Shown here: positions 24,728 to 33,290 of the stretch, in pieces
Layout: each line of letters starts with the position of its first letter
Numbering within the stretch: position 1 is the stretch's first letter
NCBI RefSeq assembly: GCF_000685075.1
Contig: NZ_BAYD01000013.1
Location: 105,125 to 169,124, forward strand
Direction: 5' to 3'
DNA: 64,000 nt
Origin: Paraburkholderia oxyphila NBRC 105797
Lineage (GTDB): Bacteria > Pseudomonadota > Gammaproteobacteria > Burkholderiales > Burkholderiaceae
Notes under the pieces: model-generated
Databases searched by the model: none
What the model was told of the DNA's origin: nothing
What the model saw: the letters and a program-made list of their open reading frames with translations, nothing else
Translations under genes and position numbers: made by a program

Positions 24728-25741
24728 GTGAACCGAGTTGTCATGGAAAAGCCGGCACGCGGCCTGAAAGAAAGGCTGAATGAAGTTGTCATAGACAGGC
24801 TCAAGTCTCGTCCGATGGAGGCGGTACTCGTCCTCCTGTATGTGACTCTGATCTGGGCTGCGCCTAACTTCTTTACGTTGGAGAACCAGCTTAACGTTTT
24901 GCGAAACGCCACGTTGCAAGGCATCATTGCGTTCGGCATGACGATAGTGATCATCTCTGGCGAGATCGACCTGAGCGTGGGTTCAGGTGTAGCGTTTGCG
25001 GGGTGCGTCGTGGCGCTGATCGTCCAGCGATTTTCCGATTCGCTCGGCAACGTGATCTCGGTCCTGCTGGGGTGCGTCCTCGCCGTAACCGCGTTGAGCT
25101 GCACAGCGCTAATGTCGGGATTGCTGCGTCAATACACGCGCGTGCCAACCTTCATATCGTCATTGGCTCTGCTGACGGGGCTCTTCGGCGTCGCCAACCT
25201 GCTCACCAGCGGCTTTCCGTTGACCCCGTTTCCGGACTGGTATGGCTTTCTGGGAAGTGGCTATCTGCTCGGCATACCCGTGCCCGTCTTTTTCTTTGTC
25301 GTGATTTTTGTGGCAACCCACATGCTGATGAAGCACACCACGTTCGGCCGTGCGGTGTATGCGGTGGGCGGCAACATGGAAGCGGCCCATCTTTCCGGCA
25401 TCCGCATCTGGCGCGTGAAGACCGCTGCACTGGTCATCACGTCCGTACTGACTGCCCTGAGCGGTATCCTGGTGTCATCGCAAACCATGGCCGGCAACGC
25501 GGCCGCAGCTCGCGGCTGGGAGCTCGACGTGATCTCATCGGTGATCATCGGGGGAACCAGCCTCTTCGGCGGGCGCGGTCAGATCTGGGGCACGTTGATC
25601 GGTGTCATGTTCCTCGGCATCATCATCAACGGGATGACGCTGATGAACGTCAGCGAATATTGGCAGTACGTGGTCCGGGCACTATTGATTCTGGGCGCGG
25701 TCCTGTTGAATTCCGTGTTGGAGAAGCATCGTGAGCAATGA
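24728..25741 (+). CDS. Sugar ABC transporter permease (RbsC type)
   Basis: 337 residues with eight to ten membrane helices and the BPD_transp_2 pattern: GIIAFGMTIVIISGEIDLSV near the N-terminus and VISSVIIGGTSLFGGRGQIW near the end. GTG 24728 fits the GGAG site at 24718-24721; ATG 24743 is a second possibility. It pairs with the ATPase directly upstream. Its end overlaps the start of the SDR gene by 11 bases, so translation of the two is probably coupled. Confidence 0.92.
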   Translation: MNRVVMEKPARGLKERLNEVVIDRLKSRPMEAVLVLLYVTLIWAAPNFFTLENQLNVLRNATLQGIIAFGMTIVIISGEIDLSVGSGVAFAGCVVALIVQRFSDSLGNVISVLLGCVLAVTALSCTALMSGLLRQYTRVPTFISSLALLTGLFGVANLLTSGFPLTPFPDWYGFLGSGYLLGIPVPVFFFVVIFVATHMLMKHTTFGRAVYAVGGNMEAAHLSGIRIWRVKTAALVITSVLTALSGILVSSQTMAGNAAAARGWELDVISSVIIGGTSLFGGRGQIWGTLIGVMFLGIIINGMTLMNVSEYWQYVVRALLILGAVLLNSVLEKHREQ

Positions 25742-26543
25742 ATTCCTTAGTCATGATTTGTCGCGTGAATTCGCCGGGCGCTCTGCGCTTGTTGCGGGCG
25801 GAAGCACGGGTATCGGCCTCGCCAGCGCCAGACTTCTAGCGTGGCGTGGTGCCGCCGTGACGATTCTGAGCCACGATGCGAAGGCTAACGCGGAAGCCGT
25901 CAAACAGGCGCAGACGGACGGGCTGAAACTGCAAGCGGTGACGGGCGATGCCAGCGACGGTGCCGCAGTGGCCGAAGCCGTGCAGCAGGCAGTACGATTC
26001 GGCGAGGGACTGCATGTCCTCGTCAATTCGGTGGCGATGCATCCGTACGGCGACGCCCAGACCACGGCCGAAGCCGTGTGGGATCGCACTATCGCCGTTA
26101 ATCTGAAGAGCGCCTATCTGCTCGCACACCACGGCGTGGCGCATCTGCTGTCCGCGCGCGGTGGGGCGATCGTCAATGTGGCGTCTAATCAGGGCTCGGC
26201 GTGTCAACCCAATGTCAGTGCGTACGCAACGACAAAGGGCGCGTTGCTCGCCTTTGCGCGCACGCTGGCGGTCGACTTCGGACCACAAGGGGTTCGCGCC
26301 AATACTGTCAGCCCGGGACCCGTGGCCACGCCCATGCTGCAAATGGCGGCCACCAGGTTTCGACCGGAGGAAGCACTGGACGCGGCCTACGAGCGCTTCG
26401 GAGAATCCGTACCGCTGCGGCGCGTCGCCATGCCCGAGGAAATTGCAGAACTGATTGCCTTTCTCGTCGGGCCACGCGGTAGCTATTGCAACGGCGCCGA
26501 CTTTGTCGTCGACGGCGGTCTGTTGGCTGCGCTGGGTATCTGA
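25731..26543 (+). CDS. Short-chain dehydrogenase/reductase
   Basis: 270 residues from GTG 25731. The Rossmann motif is GGSTGIG (about 24-30), followed by NSVAMH in place of NNAG and the catalytic YATTK. The family end DFVVDGGLL is present. Within a sugar-acid operon this SDR may oxidise a sugar or aldonate before the ManD step, or reduce a keto-acid; substrate not deducible. It overlaps the permease gene. A 58-bp part of it (26073-26128) reappears in the scrambled region at 29288-29345. Confidence 0.88.
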   Translation: MSNEFLSHDLSREFAGRSALVAGGSTGIGLASARLLAWRGAAVTILSHDAKANAEAVKQAQTDGLKLQAVTGDASDGAAVAEAVQQAVRFGEGLHVLVNSVAMHPYGDAQTTAEAVWDRTIAVNLKSAYLLAHHGVAHLLSARGGAIVNVASNQGSACQPNVSAYATTKGALLAFARTLAVDFGPQGVRANTVSPGPVATPMLQMAATRFRPEEALDAAYERFGESVPLRRVAMPEEIAELIAFLVGPRGSYCNGADFVVDGGLLAALGI

Positions 26544-26552
26544 GGCGTATCT

Positions 26553-27581
26553 ATGACGAATGTCTGGCCCTTGGTGTGGTCTCACGGTCGTGGTTGGGTG
26601 GAAGCTGTGGGGGGGATGCTCGGCCCCGTGCATTTCCGTTTGCCAGATGATCGCGAAGTGCAGCCTTTCGCTGTGTTTCCATGGGCCGACGAAACGCCGC
26701 CGCCTGAACAACCCGTATTGACGGGACTGATTTCACGCGGACGCGGCGAATGGCCCTGTGTACCCTTTGGGCAAGGTTCCGGGCCGGTCGATGCGGAGTG
26801 GGACCCGCCTATTCATGGCGAAGCCGCACACAATCGATGGCATCGCATCGACAACGGCGAGGACCCGTCCCGAGTGCGAGTACGTTATCACTGCGCCACT
26901 GCAGGCCCAGTTGCATCTTTGGAGCGGCATGTTAGCGGAATAGATGGTGAGCCCGGCATTGACTGCCGCTTGATTGTGCGCGTCCGGCGGCCTTGCGCGC
27001 TGCCTGTCGGATTGCATCCGACATTGCGTATGCCCGCGCGCCCGGGGGGGCTTGTGATCAATCCCGGCACCTTCGCGTTTGGGCTGACCTACCCGGAAGA
27101 GGTCGAGCCTGGCAGGGACGTGGTGGCGTCCGCGCGGGAATTCGCGGACCTCGCCGCCGTGCCGCGTCGGGATGGCGGTGCAGTCGACCTGCGAACCTTA
27201 CCGCTTGCGGAGTCTTCGGAATCGCTCGTGCAGTTATGTGGTAGCGACGGGCAGGTAGACGTCACGAACCTCGACGAGGCTTACCGCTTCAGCCTGCGCT
27301 GGGACCCGCGCCAGTTGCCGTCGTATGTGCTGTGGATCAGCAATGCCGGGCGCAGAAACTGGCCGTGGAACGGTCGGCACTACGCGCTGGGCGTCGAACC
27401 GGTATGTGCCGCTTTCGACCTTGGCGTGTCAGCAAGCGTCGGCGCAAATGCCATATCCGCGCGTGCCATACCCACGTCCTTATCATTGCGCCCGGAGGTA
27501 CCCCTCGTGATCGACTATCGGCTCGGCGTCAGTACGGCGAGCGAGCCCACATCGCTCTCCATCGCGCCATATTTCTCATGA
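26553..27581 (+). CDS. Galactose-mutarotase-like protein
   Basis: 342 residues, starting 10 bases after the SDR stop. The protein is beta-rich and shows features of aldose 1-epimerase-like proteins: LPVGLHPTLR (conserved His), a LRWDPRQLPSYVLWISNAG strand and HYALGVEPVCAAFDLG near the C-terminus. Such proteins interconvert sugar anomers or bind sugars. As last gene of the operon it may act on the imported sugar. Catalytic activity cannot be confirmed, since the exact His/Glu set is hard to align by eye. Confidence 0.65.
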   Translation: MTNVWPLVWSHGRGWVEAVGGMLGPVHFRLPDDREVQPFAVFPWADETPPPEQPVLTGLISRGRGEWPCVPFGQGSGPVDAEWDPPIHGEAAHNRWHRIDNGEDPSRVRVRYHCATAGPVASLERHVSGIDGEPGIDCRLIVRVRRPCALPVGLHPTLRMPARPGGLVINPGTFAFGLTYPEEVEPGRDVVASAREFADLAAVPRRDGGAVDLRTLPLAESSESLVQLCGSDGQVDVTNLDEAYRFSLRWDPRQLPSYVLWISNAGRRNWPWNGRHYALGVEPVCAAFDLGVSASVGANAISARAIPTSLSLRPEVPLVIDYRLGVSTASEPTSLSIAPYFS

Positions 27582-27649
27582 CCTGCCGCATTGGTGGGCG
27601 ATTCGACAGGTTTGGCAGCGATCCGGGACTCGATGTCGAACGTGCGTAG

Positions 27650-27883
27650 ATGGCCGAGAGCAGTCTCATGATTCTAGTTTGCCAGCTCGGCAGTGACAAA
27701 GGTATGCGAAGGGTATATTTCTTCCCTGATGGGACATTTACGTCACTCCAAAGCGGCCATTCGCCAACCAATGAACAGCGGGTCTATCGGTGGCTGCCTG
27801 GGGAGTTGAAGTCAAGACTTGTTCGTGACAGAGCTGGCAACTTCAGGAATCGAGCACAAGTGGTCCTAATGAATTATCGATAA
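27650..27883 (+). CDS. Possible small hypothetical protein (77 aa)
   Basis: The frame from ATG 27650 codes for a plausible small protein (RRVYFFPDGTFTSLQSGHS, then TNEQRVYRWLPGELKSRL). The ribosome-binding site is poor and its end overlaps the DUF4440 relic on the other strand by about 40 bases. Could be a decayed piece of a larger gene. No family recognised. Confidence 0.25.
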   Translation: MAESSLMILVCQLGSDKGMRRVYFFPDGTFTSLQSGHSPTNEQRVYRWLPGELKSRLVRDRAGNFRNRAQVVLMNYR

Positions 27884-28230
27884 GAGCTTTCCATCCGCCG
27901 CCGGGCTGCTCGCGCAGGACTGTCGTTGCGACGACTTCCCTCGTGGGAACTTCCCAATTCGACTCCTTGTACTCCAGAGTCCATCGGGACAGGAACAGTG
28001 CAAACCCATCTGCTTCAAAAACGTGGGTTTTGAGCTGCCTGGCTGACGCACCCGATTTCATCGCACGTTCGAAAAAACTGCGTAGCTGTGATCGTCCGCG
28101 GACTGTTCTTCCCGGGCCCAGTGACGACGACAGCCCCATCTTCATAGAAGCCCATGACGGTATCAATGTCGCGAGTATTGAACGTTCGATCCAATAACTC
28201 CACCACATGTTCCGGGCTGCTTGCGATCAC
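27843..28230 (-). pseudogene. DUF4440/SnoaL-like protein, frameshifted
   Basis: From GTG 28230 (GAGGA seven bases upstream) it reads VIASSPEHVVELLDRTFNTR, then DTVMGFYEDGAVVVTGPGKN, as in NTF2-like DUF4440 proteins. Near 28115 the sense moves to the neighbouring frame (RSFFERAMKSGA..., then HVFEADGFALFLSRWTLEYK...) and ends at 27843. One frameshift thus breaks an otherwise complete gene of about 128 codons. Intact members are small cone-shaped proteins acting as isomerases or of unknown role. Confidence 0.65.
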
Positions 28231-28414
28231 AATTTTCCTCTGAGACACATCACATCGTGGACGGGCGACCGGTCGGGTAGCCACAGCCATTAGGGCAGGG
28301 CCTTCGACCTGACTTCTATCGTATTCTGCGGGAAGATGAACAGGCTTGTCGATGATCTGGGCATCGACGCCGACGGACCGTTCTGGGCCGGACAGCGTCC
28401 GCGCGCCGACCGGC

Positions 28415-28999
28415 GTTGCTGCTTCAACGTTGGTTTGCTCCACCATCTCCAGCGCGTCGTCGCCCTCGATACCCAGGTATCGAACTGTGCTCTCGAGCCT
28501 ATTGACTGCTGGCAATAGAGCACGATATGTGCCCTTCCTGATTATGCCTTGTAATGCGATGTGCCAGCCGGCCGTACTGGCGTGTCGACACTTGCGGCGA
28601 GCCGTGGATCCGGCTCGGAAACAGGTAGTCACCCGACGCAAGAGTTGCCGCCTTGATCCACGCTTCCACGCTCGCACCTGTCTGCTCCGTGATCTAGAAC
28701 TGGAACGGCCGCCGCGTCATCTGCTGCATGACGGTTGCTCGCACCGCCACGCGCGAGCCGTGGCAAACGTCCGAGACTCGCAGCCTCGTGAGATCGCACG
28801 CCCGAAGCTTGCTGTCGATCGCCAGATTGAACAGTGCCAGGTCCTGCGTGCTGCCCGCGAGCTGAAAACGGATACGAATCGCACAGATCTCACTGAGTTT
28901 CAGCGGTGGCTTCTGGCCGGTCAGCTTTCCCTTGGTCCATGGCACGCGCCGCGCGCTGCCGACGTCAAGAGCTATTCGCGAAGTTGCCGCTGGCCGCAA
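28415..28999 (-). pseudogene. Tyrosine recombinase/integrase remnant
   Basis: The minus strand reads LALFNLAIDSKLRACDLTRL, then RVAVRATVMQQMTRRPFQF, then a TAG where relatives have Glu, then ITEQTGASVEAWIKAATLAS up to STRQYGRLAHR. Sense is then lost, and the C-terminal piece NRLESTVRYLGIEGDDALEM with the catalytic Tyr appears in another frame. The Arg/His core between is deleted. This is a decayed phage-type integrase of a kind common in Burkholderia, marking past mobile-DNA activity at the right side of the manD locus. Confidence 0.75.
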
Positions 29000-29021
29000 C
29001 CGCAGACGACTACGCCGCGCT

Positions 29022-29345
29022 CAATCTCAGTGTAACCCCTGGATAGGATATCAATCATACTTGTATGGTAGTATAGCTAAACCGTACGGGGCGCCGTCTG
29101 CACAGTCGTCGCCCTGTAGATCGAGCCGTGCGTTGCGCTCCGCCGCAGCGAACGGTTGTCACTGATTTTGCAAGGATGGATTCTTGAAGATCGCTCGCGC
29201 CGATGTGATCGTCACCTGTCCGGGGCGGAATTTCGTCACCCTGAAGATCGTCACTGACGAGGACGTATATGGCATCGGCAGCGCAACAGCCATGTGGGAT
29301 CGCACTATCGCTGTTAATCTGAAGAGCACCTATCTGCTCTCACCC
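29022..29345 (+). pseudogene. Scrambled second copy: manD promoter/5' end fused to SDR fragment
   Basis: 29022-29289 repeats 20688-20955 (manD leader, operator and the first about 35 codons) with scattered changes; the ATG of manD is TTG here (29184). It then jumps to a copy of SDR bases 26073-26128 at 29288-29345. The join falls in a short shared CAACAGCC/GCC stretch. The frame across the join stays open to 29441 but cannot make a working protein. It records a past duplication of the manD-SDR locus followed by a large internal deletion. Confidence 0.85.
29057..29074. promoter_or_regulatory. Second, identical copy of the candidate GntR operator
   Basis: The same 18 bases as 20723-20740, kept without change inside the degenerate duplication. 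It lies 750 bases upstream of a porin gene and could still bind the regulator. Confidence 0.4.
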
Positions 29346-29820
29346 CGCTCATCGAACCCGCCGTGCAGATCTCCCGCAATGGGCTCCGGGACGAGACATC
29401 ACGCCTTCGTACACGGCAAGTCACTACCAAGGCCCTTGTAGACGTACGAGACCGAAATGCCTGTAGAGGTGCGAGGGTGGATAGCTCCCGCCTCTGCGAC
29501 GCCTTACCTTGTGACTGGTCGGTAAGGATTTTGCACTCGCCGCGTCCAGGCTTGATCGCGTGTTGCGGGGTGCGTCAGTCCGAATCACCGATCGAGACGT
29601 TCGAGAGCGGTCTCGGACGTTAGTTTTCCCCACGGGGTCGGTTGAAGGCGATCGAGAAGCAAGGTCGCCGCATCGCAATGTGGCTCGATGCAAACATTAT
29701 AGAAAGTAATACTAAATAATCGGCGTCTCTCTCGCAAGCAACACGGAACTTCAGATGGCTGAAGTGGGCGCTCGGGCGCCATCAATATAAAGATTGTGCC
29801 TTTTATGGGTTTGGAGAACA
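29346..29820. other. 475-bp leader region of the first porin
   Basis: No gene supported. An AT-rich zone at 29695-29725 is the likely promoter area of the porin gene; boxes are not clear enough to name. Confidence 0.4.
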
Positions 29821-30930
29821 ATGATGAAAAAGATTTTGACGGCGGCCGCGCTCGCGGCACTAAGCGGCGCTGCTTTCGCGCAGAGTAGCGTCACGTTGTA
29901 TGGTCGCATCGATGTGGGTGTTGACTACATCAGCGGGTTGCCGAATTCCAGCTATACGGGTTCGACATCACGCTGGCGTGCGGAAAGCGGCAACTGGGGA
30001 GGGAGTTTTTGGGGCTTCAAGGGGGTCGAGGATATCGGCGGCGGCACCAAGGTTTTGTTCCAGCTCGAAAATGCGTTCAACACAATGAATGGTCAGTCCG
30101 CGAACAACCTGATGTTCAACGATATTGCGACGGTGGGGTTCTCGCATGATTCGTACGGCACGCTGCTCCTGGGCCGAGAAGCATTTATCTCGAATGGGGA
30201 TTGGGATTTTGACCCGTTCGGTCAGACTTCATGGTCGTCGGCTTCGCTGGTGCGCGGGCGCAACTGGCCGAAGTCGAGCAACAACATTTCGTACCAGTCG
30301 CCCAAGTTCGCCGGGTTTGACGTGTACGGGCAGTATTCGCTGTCGAATGCAACGAGCTGGAACGGCAACGGAACGACAGCCCAGGGGCGTCAGGACGGAC
30401 TGCAGATTACGTATACATCGGCGTTGTTTCAGGTTCGCGGCATCTATGACGAAATTCGCGACCCGCAAAACGGTTTGCTCGATAACCCGTTCACCCATTC
30501 CCGGGAGTATACGGCGGGTGTGAACGTGTTTCTGGGACCAGTGACCTTGCGGAGTGTCTACCAGGCACTCCGTACCTCGGGAGGCGCCGTTGCGGGTGCC
30601 GGACCGACTTCGCTCGATCACGAGTGGGCCGGTGTGAACTGGCAGGTTACGCCGGCCGCGTCGCTCATCGCCGCTGCGTATCACGTCAACGCGAACAAGG
30701 GTGGCGGCAACGCAACCATTTACTCTGTCGGCGGTACGTACAACCTGTCCAAGCGAACCTTGCTCGACTTCCAGGTCGCTACCGTGCGGAACAGCTCAAC
30801 AGCCAACTTCGGACTTGACGCAAACAGTGAGGGTCCGGGTGGGGTGCAGGCAGACGGATCCTACAACGAAAATCCGCTGCCTGGACACAGCCAGTCGGGT
30901 GCGTTCGTGGGTATGCAGCATCTCTTCTAA
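29821..30930 (+). CDS. Gram-negative trimeric porin (Burkholderia type)
   Basis: 369 residues from ATG 29821 (GGAG just upstream; a second ATG follows at 29824). The signal peptide MMKKILTAAALAALSGAAFA is followed by SSVTLYGRIDVGVDY, the standard first strand of the OmpC-like porins of this group. The PEFxG-like SFWGFKGVEDIGGG turn and the terminal phenylalanine (GMQHLF) needed for outer-membrane assembly are present. It probably lets sugars or organic acids pass the outer membrane. A strong terminator follows. Confidence 0.92.
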   Translation: MMKKILTAAALAALSGAAFAQSSVTLYGRIDVGVDYISGLPNSSYTGSTSRWRAESGNWGGSFWGFKGVEDIGGGTKVLFQLENAFNTMNGQSANNLMFNDIATVGFSHDSYGTLLLGREAFISNGDWDFDPFGQTSWSSASLVRGRNWPKSSNNISYQSPKFAGFDVYGQYSLSNATSWNGNGTTAQGRQDGLQITYTSALFQVRGIYDEIRDPQNGLLDNPFTHSREYTAGVNVFLGPVTLRSVYQALRTSGGAVAGAGPTSLDHEWAGVNWQVTPAASLIAAAYHVNANKGGGNATIYSVGGTYNLSKRTLLDFQVATVRNSSTANFGLDANSEGPGGVQADGSYNENPLPGHSQSGAFVGMQHLF

Positions 30931-30980
30931 GGACCGTCGCTGGAAATTTGTTTGACGCTGCTGCGAGAGGCGCGTTTTTG

Positions 30981-31011
30981 GGTGCGGCTCATCGAGTCGC
31001 ACCGCTTTTTT
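30981..31011 (+). terminator. Rho-independent terminator after the first porin
   Basis: GGTGCGGCTC (30981-30990) pairs over ten positions (one G-T) with GAGTCGCACC (30994-31003), followed by GCTTTTTT. Confidence 0.8.
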
Positions 31012-31073
31012 GCCCTCGTCGTTAGCCGCATTCCCGTCTGCGTCAATCGTTCGCGCTTCGGACCGTCGACAGG

Positions 31074-31406
31074 TTAGATCGATCCGCTACCAGGGGCTCT
31101 CACCGTCAGATGATTGATGACGTTCCTGACTCCGGGGACATTCGCCGCGAGCTGCGCTGCGCGATCAACCTGCTGGGCATCTGGAGTACTGCCTTCGAGC
31201 GTGACGTCGCCGGAGGCAGAAAGCACTGAAATCCGCGACGCGTTGATGCCATTGGCGCTGGCAAGGGCGCCGCGCACTTGCGTTGCGAGGCGGGGGTCTG
31301 ATGATCCGGCCTGCGGGGCGGGAGCCGTGTCGGCTCCGGCGGCATATGCACCACATGCCACCGTTAGTCCGATCAGCAGTGTTACGAACGACAGTTTGCA
31401 AGGCAT
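31074..31406 (-). CDS. Secreted BON-domain protein
   Basis: 110 residues; ATG 31406 behind AAGGAG. The signal peptide MPCKLSFVTLLIGLTVACGA is cleaved near AYA-AGA. The mature part is one BON domain: VRGALASANGINASRISVLS, then GDVTLEGSTPDAQQVDRAAQ, then VPGVRNVINHLTV. BON proteins act in the periplasm, often bind lipid and protect the envelope under stress (OsmY type). Single-gene unit convergent with the porin. Confidence 0.88.
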   Translation of the reverse strand: MPCKLSFVTLLIGLTVACGAYAAGADTAPAPQAGSSDPRLATQVRGALASANGINASRISVLSASGDVTLEGSTPDAQQVDRAAQLAANVPGVRNVINHLTVRAPGSGSI

Positions 31407-32117
31407 TTTTCTTTCTCCTTCGAATCCTCGCCTTGGAGGCGAGCGCGCGCCCGATAACTCGGAAATGAGTTGGTGTCAGCTGTTACGATGCGCTGCACGG
31501 ATCATCGTCAACGAGCTGATTGCCGACTCCAGATTGCGAGAGGTCGCGGTGATCCCGGTTGCTGTGCATCGTTCGGGCGCAAGTCGGTGCTGCCACGGGA
31601 GCACTCGGCCATCATGGCACAAATTGGAAAGTCGGTCAGGCGACGCCTCCGCGCCGATGGGAAGCTCCGGCTGGATCCGAAGATATCCGAAGCGCCGCAG
31701 ACAACGGGCGATAGCATTGGTGTGACTCGCGCACTCAGTAACCACGCCCTCGGTGCTGAATCGCTGCAGTTCGACGTGCCCGGCCGCGCCGACAGCACAC
31801 TGATATGCCAGACTACGTGGCTGGGCGGTGCGGGGATGCCGGCGGCGGGGGGGCGCATCCAGTGAGGCGCGGACAACTGCGCGCGATAAGCCCTCACGCG
31901 CGCGAACAACTGCCTCGCGGTTAAGATATGCGCGAAGCGCCGGGCGCATGGCGAACTCGCGTGGCGTTGAAACGCGAGTCAGCGCTCCGTCCAGTGGGAA
32001 ATTCCCGACATCGTCGAGCGTGTACGGTCGCCCGCGAAGAATCACCGTGATCGCGGTAGTCGGAGGTTGCGCGAGCGGTGGTTTGAAGCGGCTTCAGTGT
32101 GATGGAGAGCGTGAAAA
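31407..32117. other. 711-bp stretch with only a doubtful minus-strand frame
   Basis: A minus-strand frame from GTG 32045 begins like a protein (ILRGRPYTLDDVGNFPLDGA...) with fair codon use for about 60 codons, then loses sense; it could be the start of a decayed gene. Nothing else is supported. The leader of the LysR gene is in its last 60 bases. Confidence 0.35.
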
Positions 32118-33041
32118 GTGAATCCTAACAAAATTGATTTAAACCTGTTGATCGTCTTTGATGCCCTGCTGCGCACGCGGAGTACGACGCTCGCGGCACA
32201 AGAACTACATCTCACCCAATCCGCAATCAGTAACGCGCTTAAGCGCCTGCGTTTCCTCTTCGAAGACCCGTTGTTCGTGAAGGGCGGGCGCGGAATGGTG
32301 CCGACGGCATTTGCACTCGAAGTGGCGCAGCCTGTTCGCGGTGGACTTGACTTGATCCGTTCGGCCGTAACGGCGCGCGCCAGTTTCGATCCCGCAACGT
32401 CGGATCGGGGCTTCCGGATCTACATGAACGAGCTTGGACAGACGGTTCTGATGCCGCGCCTGCTCGCAGCAATCGCCGACGAGGCACCCGGGATCACGCT
32501 GACAAGCGTCGAGCTGGCGCCTAATGAAGCCTCGGCGGCGATGGAAACCGGCGAAATTGATTTCGCGTTTGGCCATATCAGTGACCTCAAGACAGGTTTT
32601 CACCGGCAAATACTGTTCGAAGAGCGCTACGTGGCGCTGGTGCGGAAGTCGCATAGCCGTATTCGAGAGCAACTGACATTGCGTGACTTCTTCGACGCGA
32701 AACATGTTGCGTACCACCCGGCGTGGATAGCGATGTCGACATTCGAGGATACGGTCGATCGCTTTTTTGAGGAGCATGGCGAATGCCGCAAGGTGGCGTT
32801 ACGCCTCGCCTATTCTTTGGGGCTCGCCGGTCTGCTCGAGGCAGCGGACGTATTGGTATGTGTGCCGAGTCTGCTTGCCGGGGTGCTTGCCCAAACCGGG
32901 AACTTACATATCTTTCCGTTGCCCTTCGATTCCCCGGTCTTTCGCGTTTCCCTTGTCTGGCACGAACGTAATCAGGTCGATGCAGGGCACCAGTGGCTGC
33001 GGGAGAGGATTCAAGAGCTGTTCATCAGTGAATCTACTTAA
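32118..33041 (+). CDS. LysR-type regulator (NahR/NagR-like) of the meta-cleavage operon
   Basis: 307 residues. The N-terminal winged helix (DLNLLIVFDALLRTRSTTLA, then LTQSAISNALKRLR) is of the NahR/DntR/LinR type, which respond to aromatic compounds; the rest is a type 2 periplasmic-binding-like effector domain. It stands directly upstream of, and in the same direction as, the catabolic genes starting at 33174, with about 130 bases between. It is the likely activator, with an aromatic acid or ring-cleavage intermediate as inducer. Confidence 0.88.
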   Translation: MNPNKIDLNLLIVFDALLRTRSTTLAAQELHLTQSAISNALKRLRFLFEDPLFVKGGRGMVPTAFALEVAQPVRGGLDLIRSAVTARASFDPATSDRGFRIYMNELGQTVLMPRLLAAIADEAPGITLTSVELAPNEASAAMETGEIDFAFGHISDLKTGFHRQILFEERYVALVRKSHSRIREQLTLRDFFDAKHVAYHPAWIAMSTFEDTVDRFFEEHGECRKVALRLAYSLGLAGLLEAADVLVCVPSLLAGVLAQTGNLHIFPLPFDSPVFRVSLVWHERNQVDAGHQWLRERIQELFISEST

Positions 33042-33173
33042 GTAGGTTCACCGGTATTTATGGCGTAAATGAAGGAGATTTACACAAAGCGTTAGATTCA
33101 GTCCAGATCATTGCTTATATTTCCGCGAACACCCGCCGTTTGAACGGTGTGCAAGGAAACACAGGAGACAGCA

Positions 33174-33290
33174 ATGATCAGTTCAACGCTTCGGCGTCGG
33201 AGGGGAAACCCCGCGCGCGTGACGTATCGTTCTAACGGAGCGAACTCCATTGTTCAAAGCGCGGGTCCCACGCAAGGCGGGGCGCAATGA
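33174..33290 (+). CDS. 38-residue peptide translationally coupled to the hydratase gene
   Basis: ATG 33174 has an ideal AGGAG seven bases before it. The frame codes for a basic 38-residue peptide (MISSTLRRRRGNPARVTYRS...) and its TGA overlaps the ATG of the next gene as ATGA (33287-33290). The hydratase itself has only a weak site, so ribosomes finishing this peptide probably start it. It may be a leader peptide that sets translation of the operon, or the truncated front of a lost gene. No family recognised. Confidence 0.5.
   Translation: MISSTLRRRRGNPARVTYRSNGANSIVQSAGPTQGGAQ

Noticed and set aside
31476..32045. Minus-strand frame of 189 codons
   Set aside because: Only the first 60 codons look coding and no family could be recognised; kept as a possible relic, not a gene.
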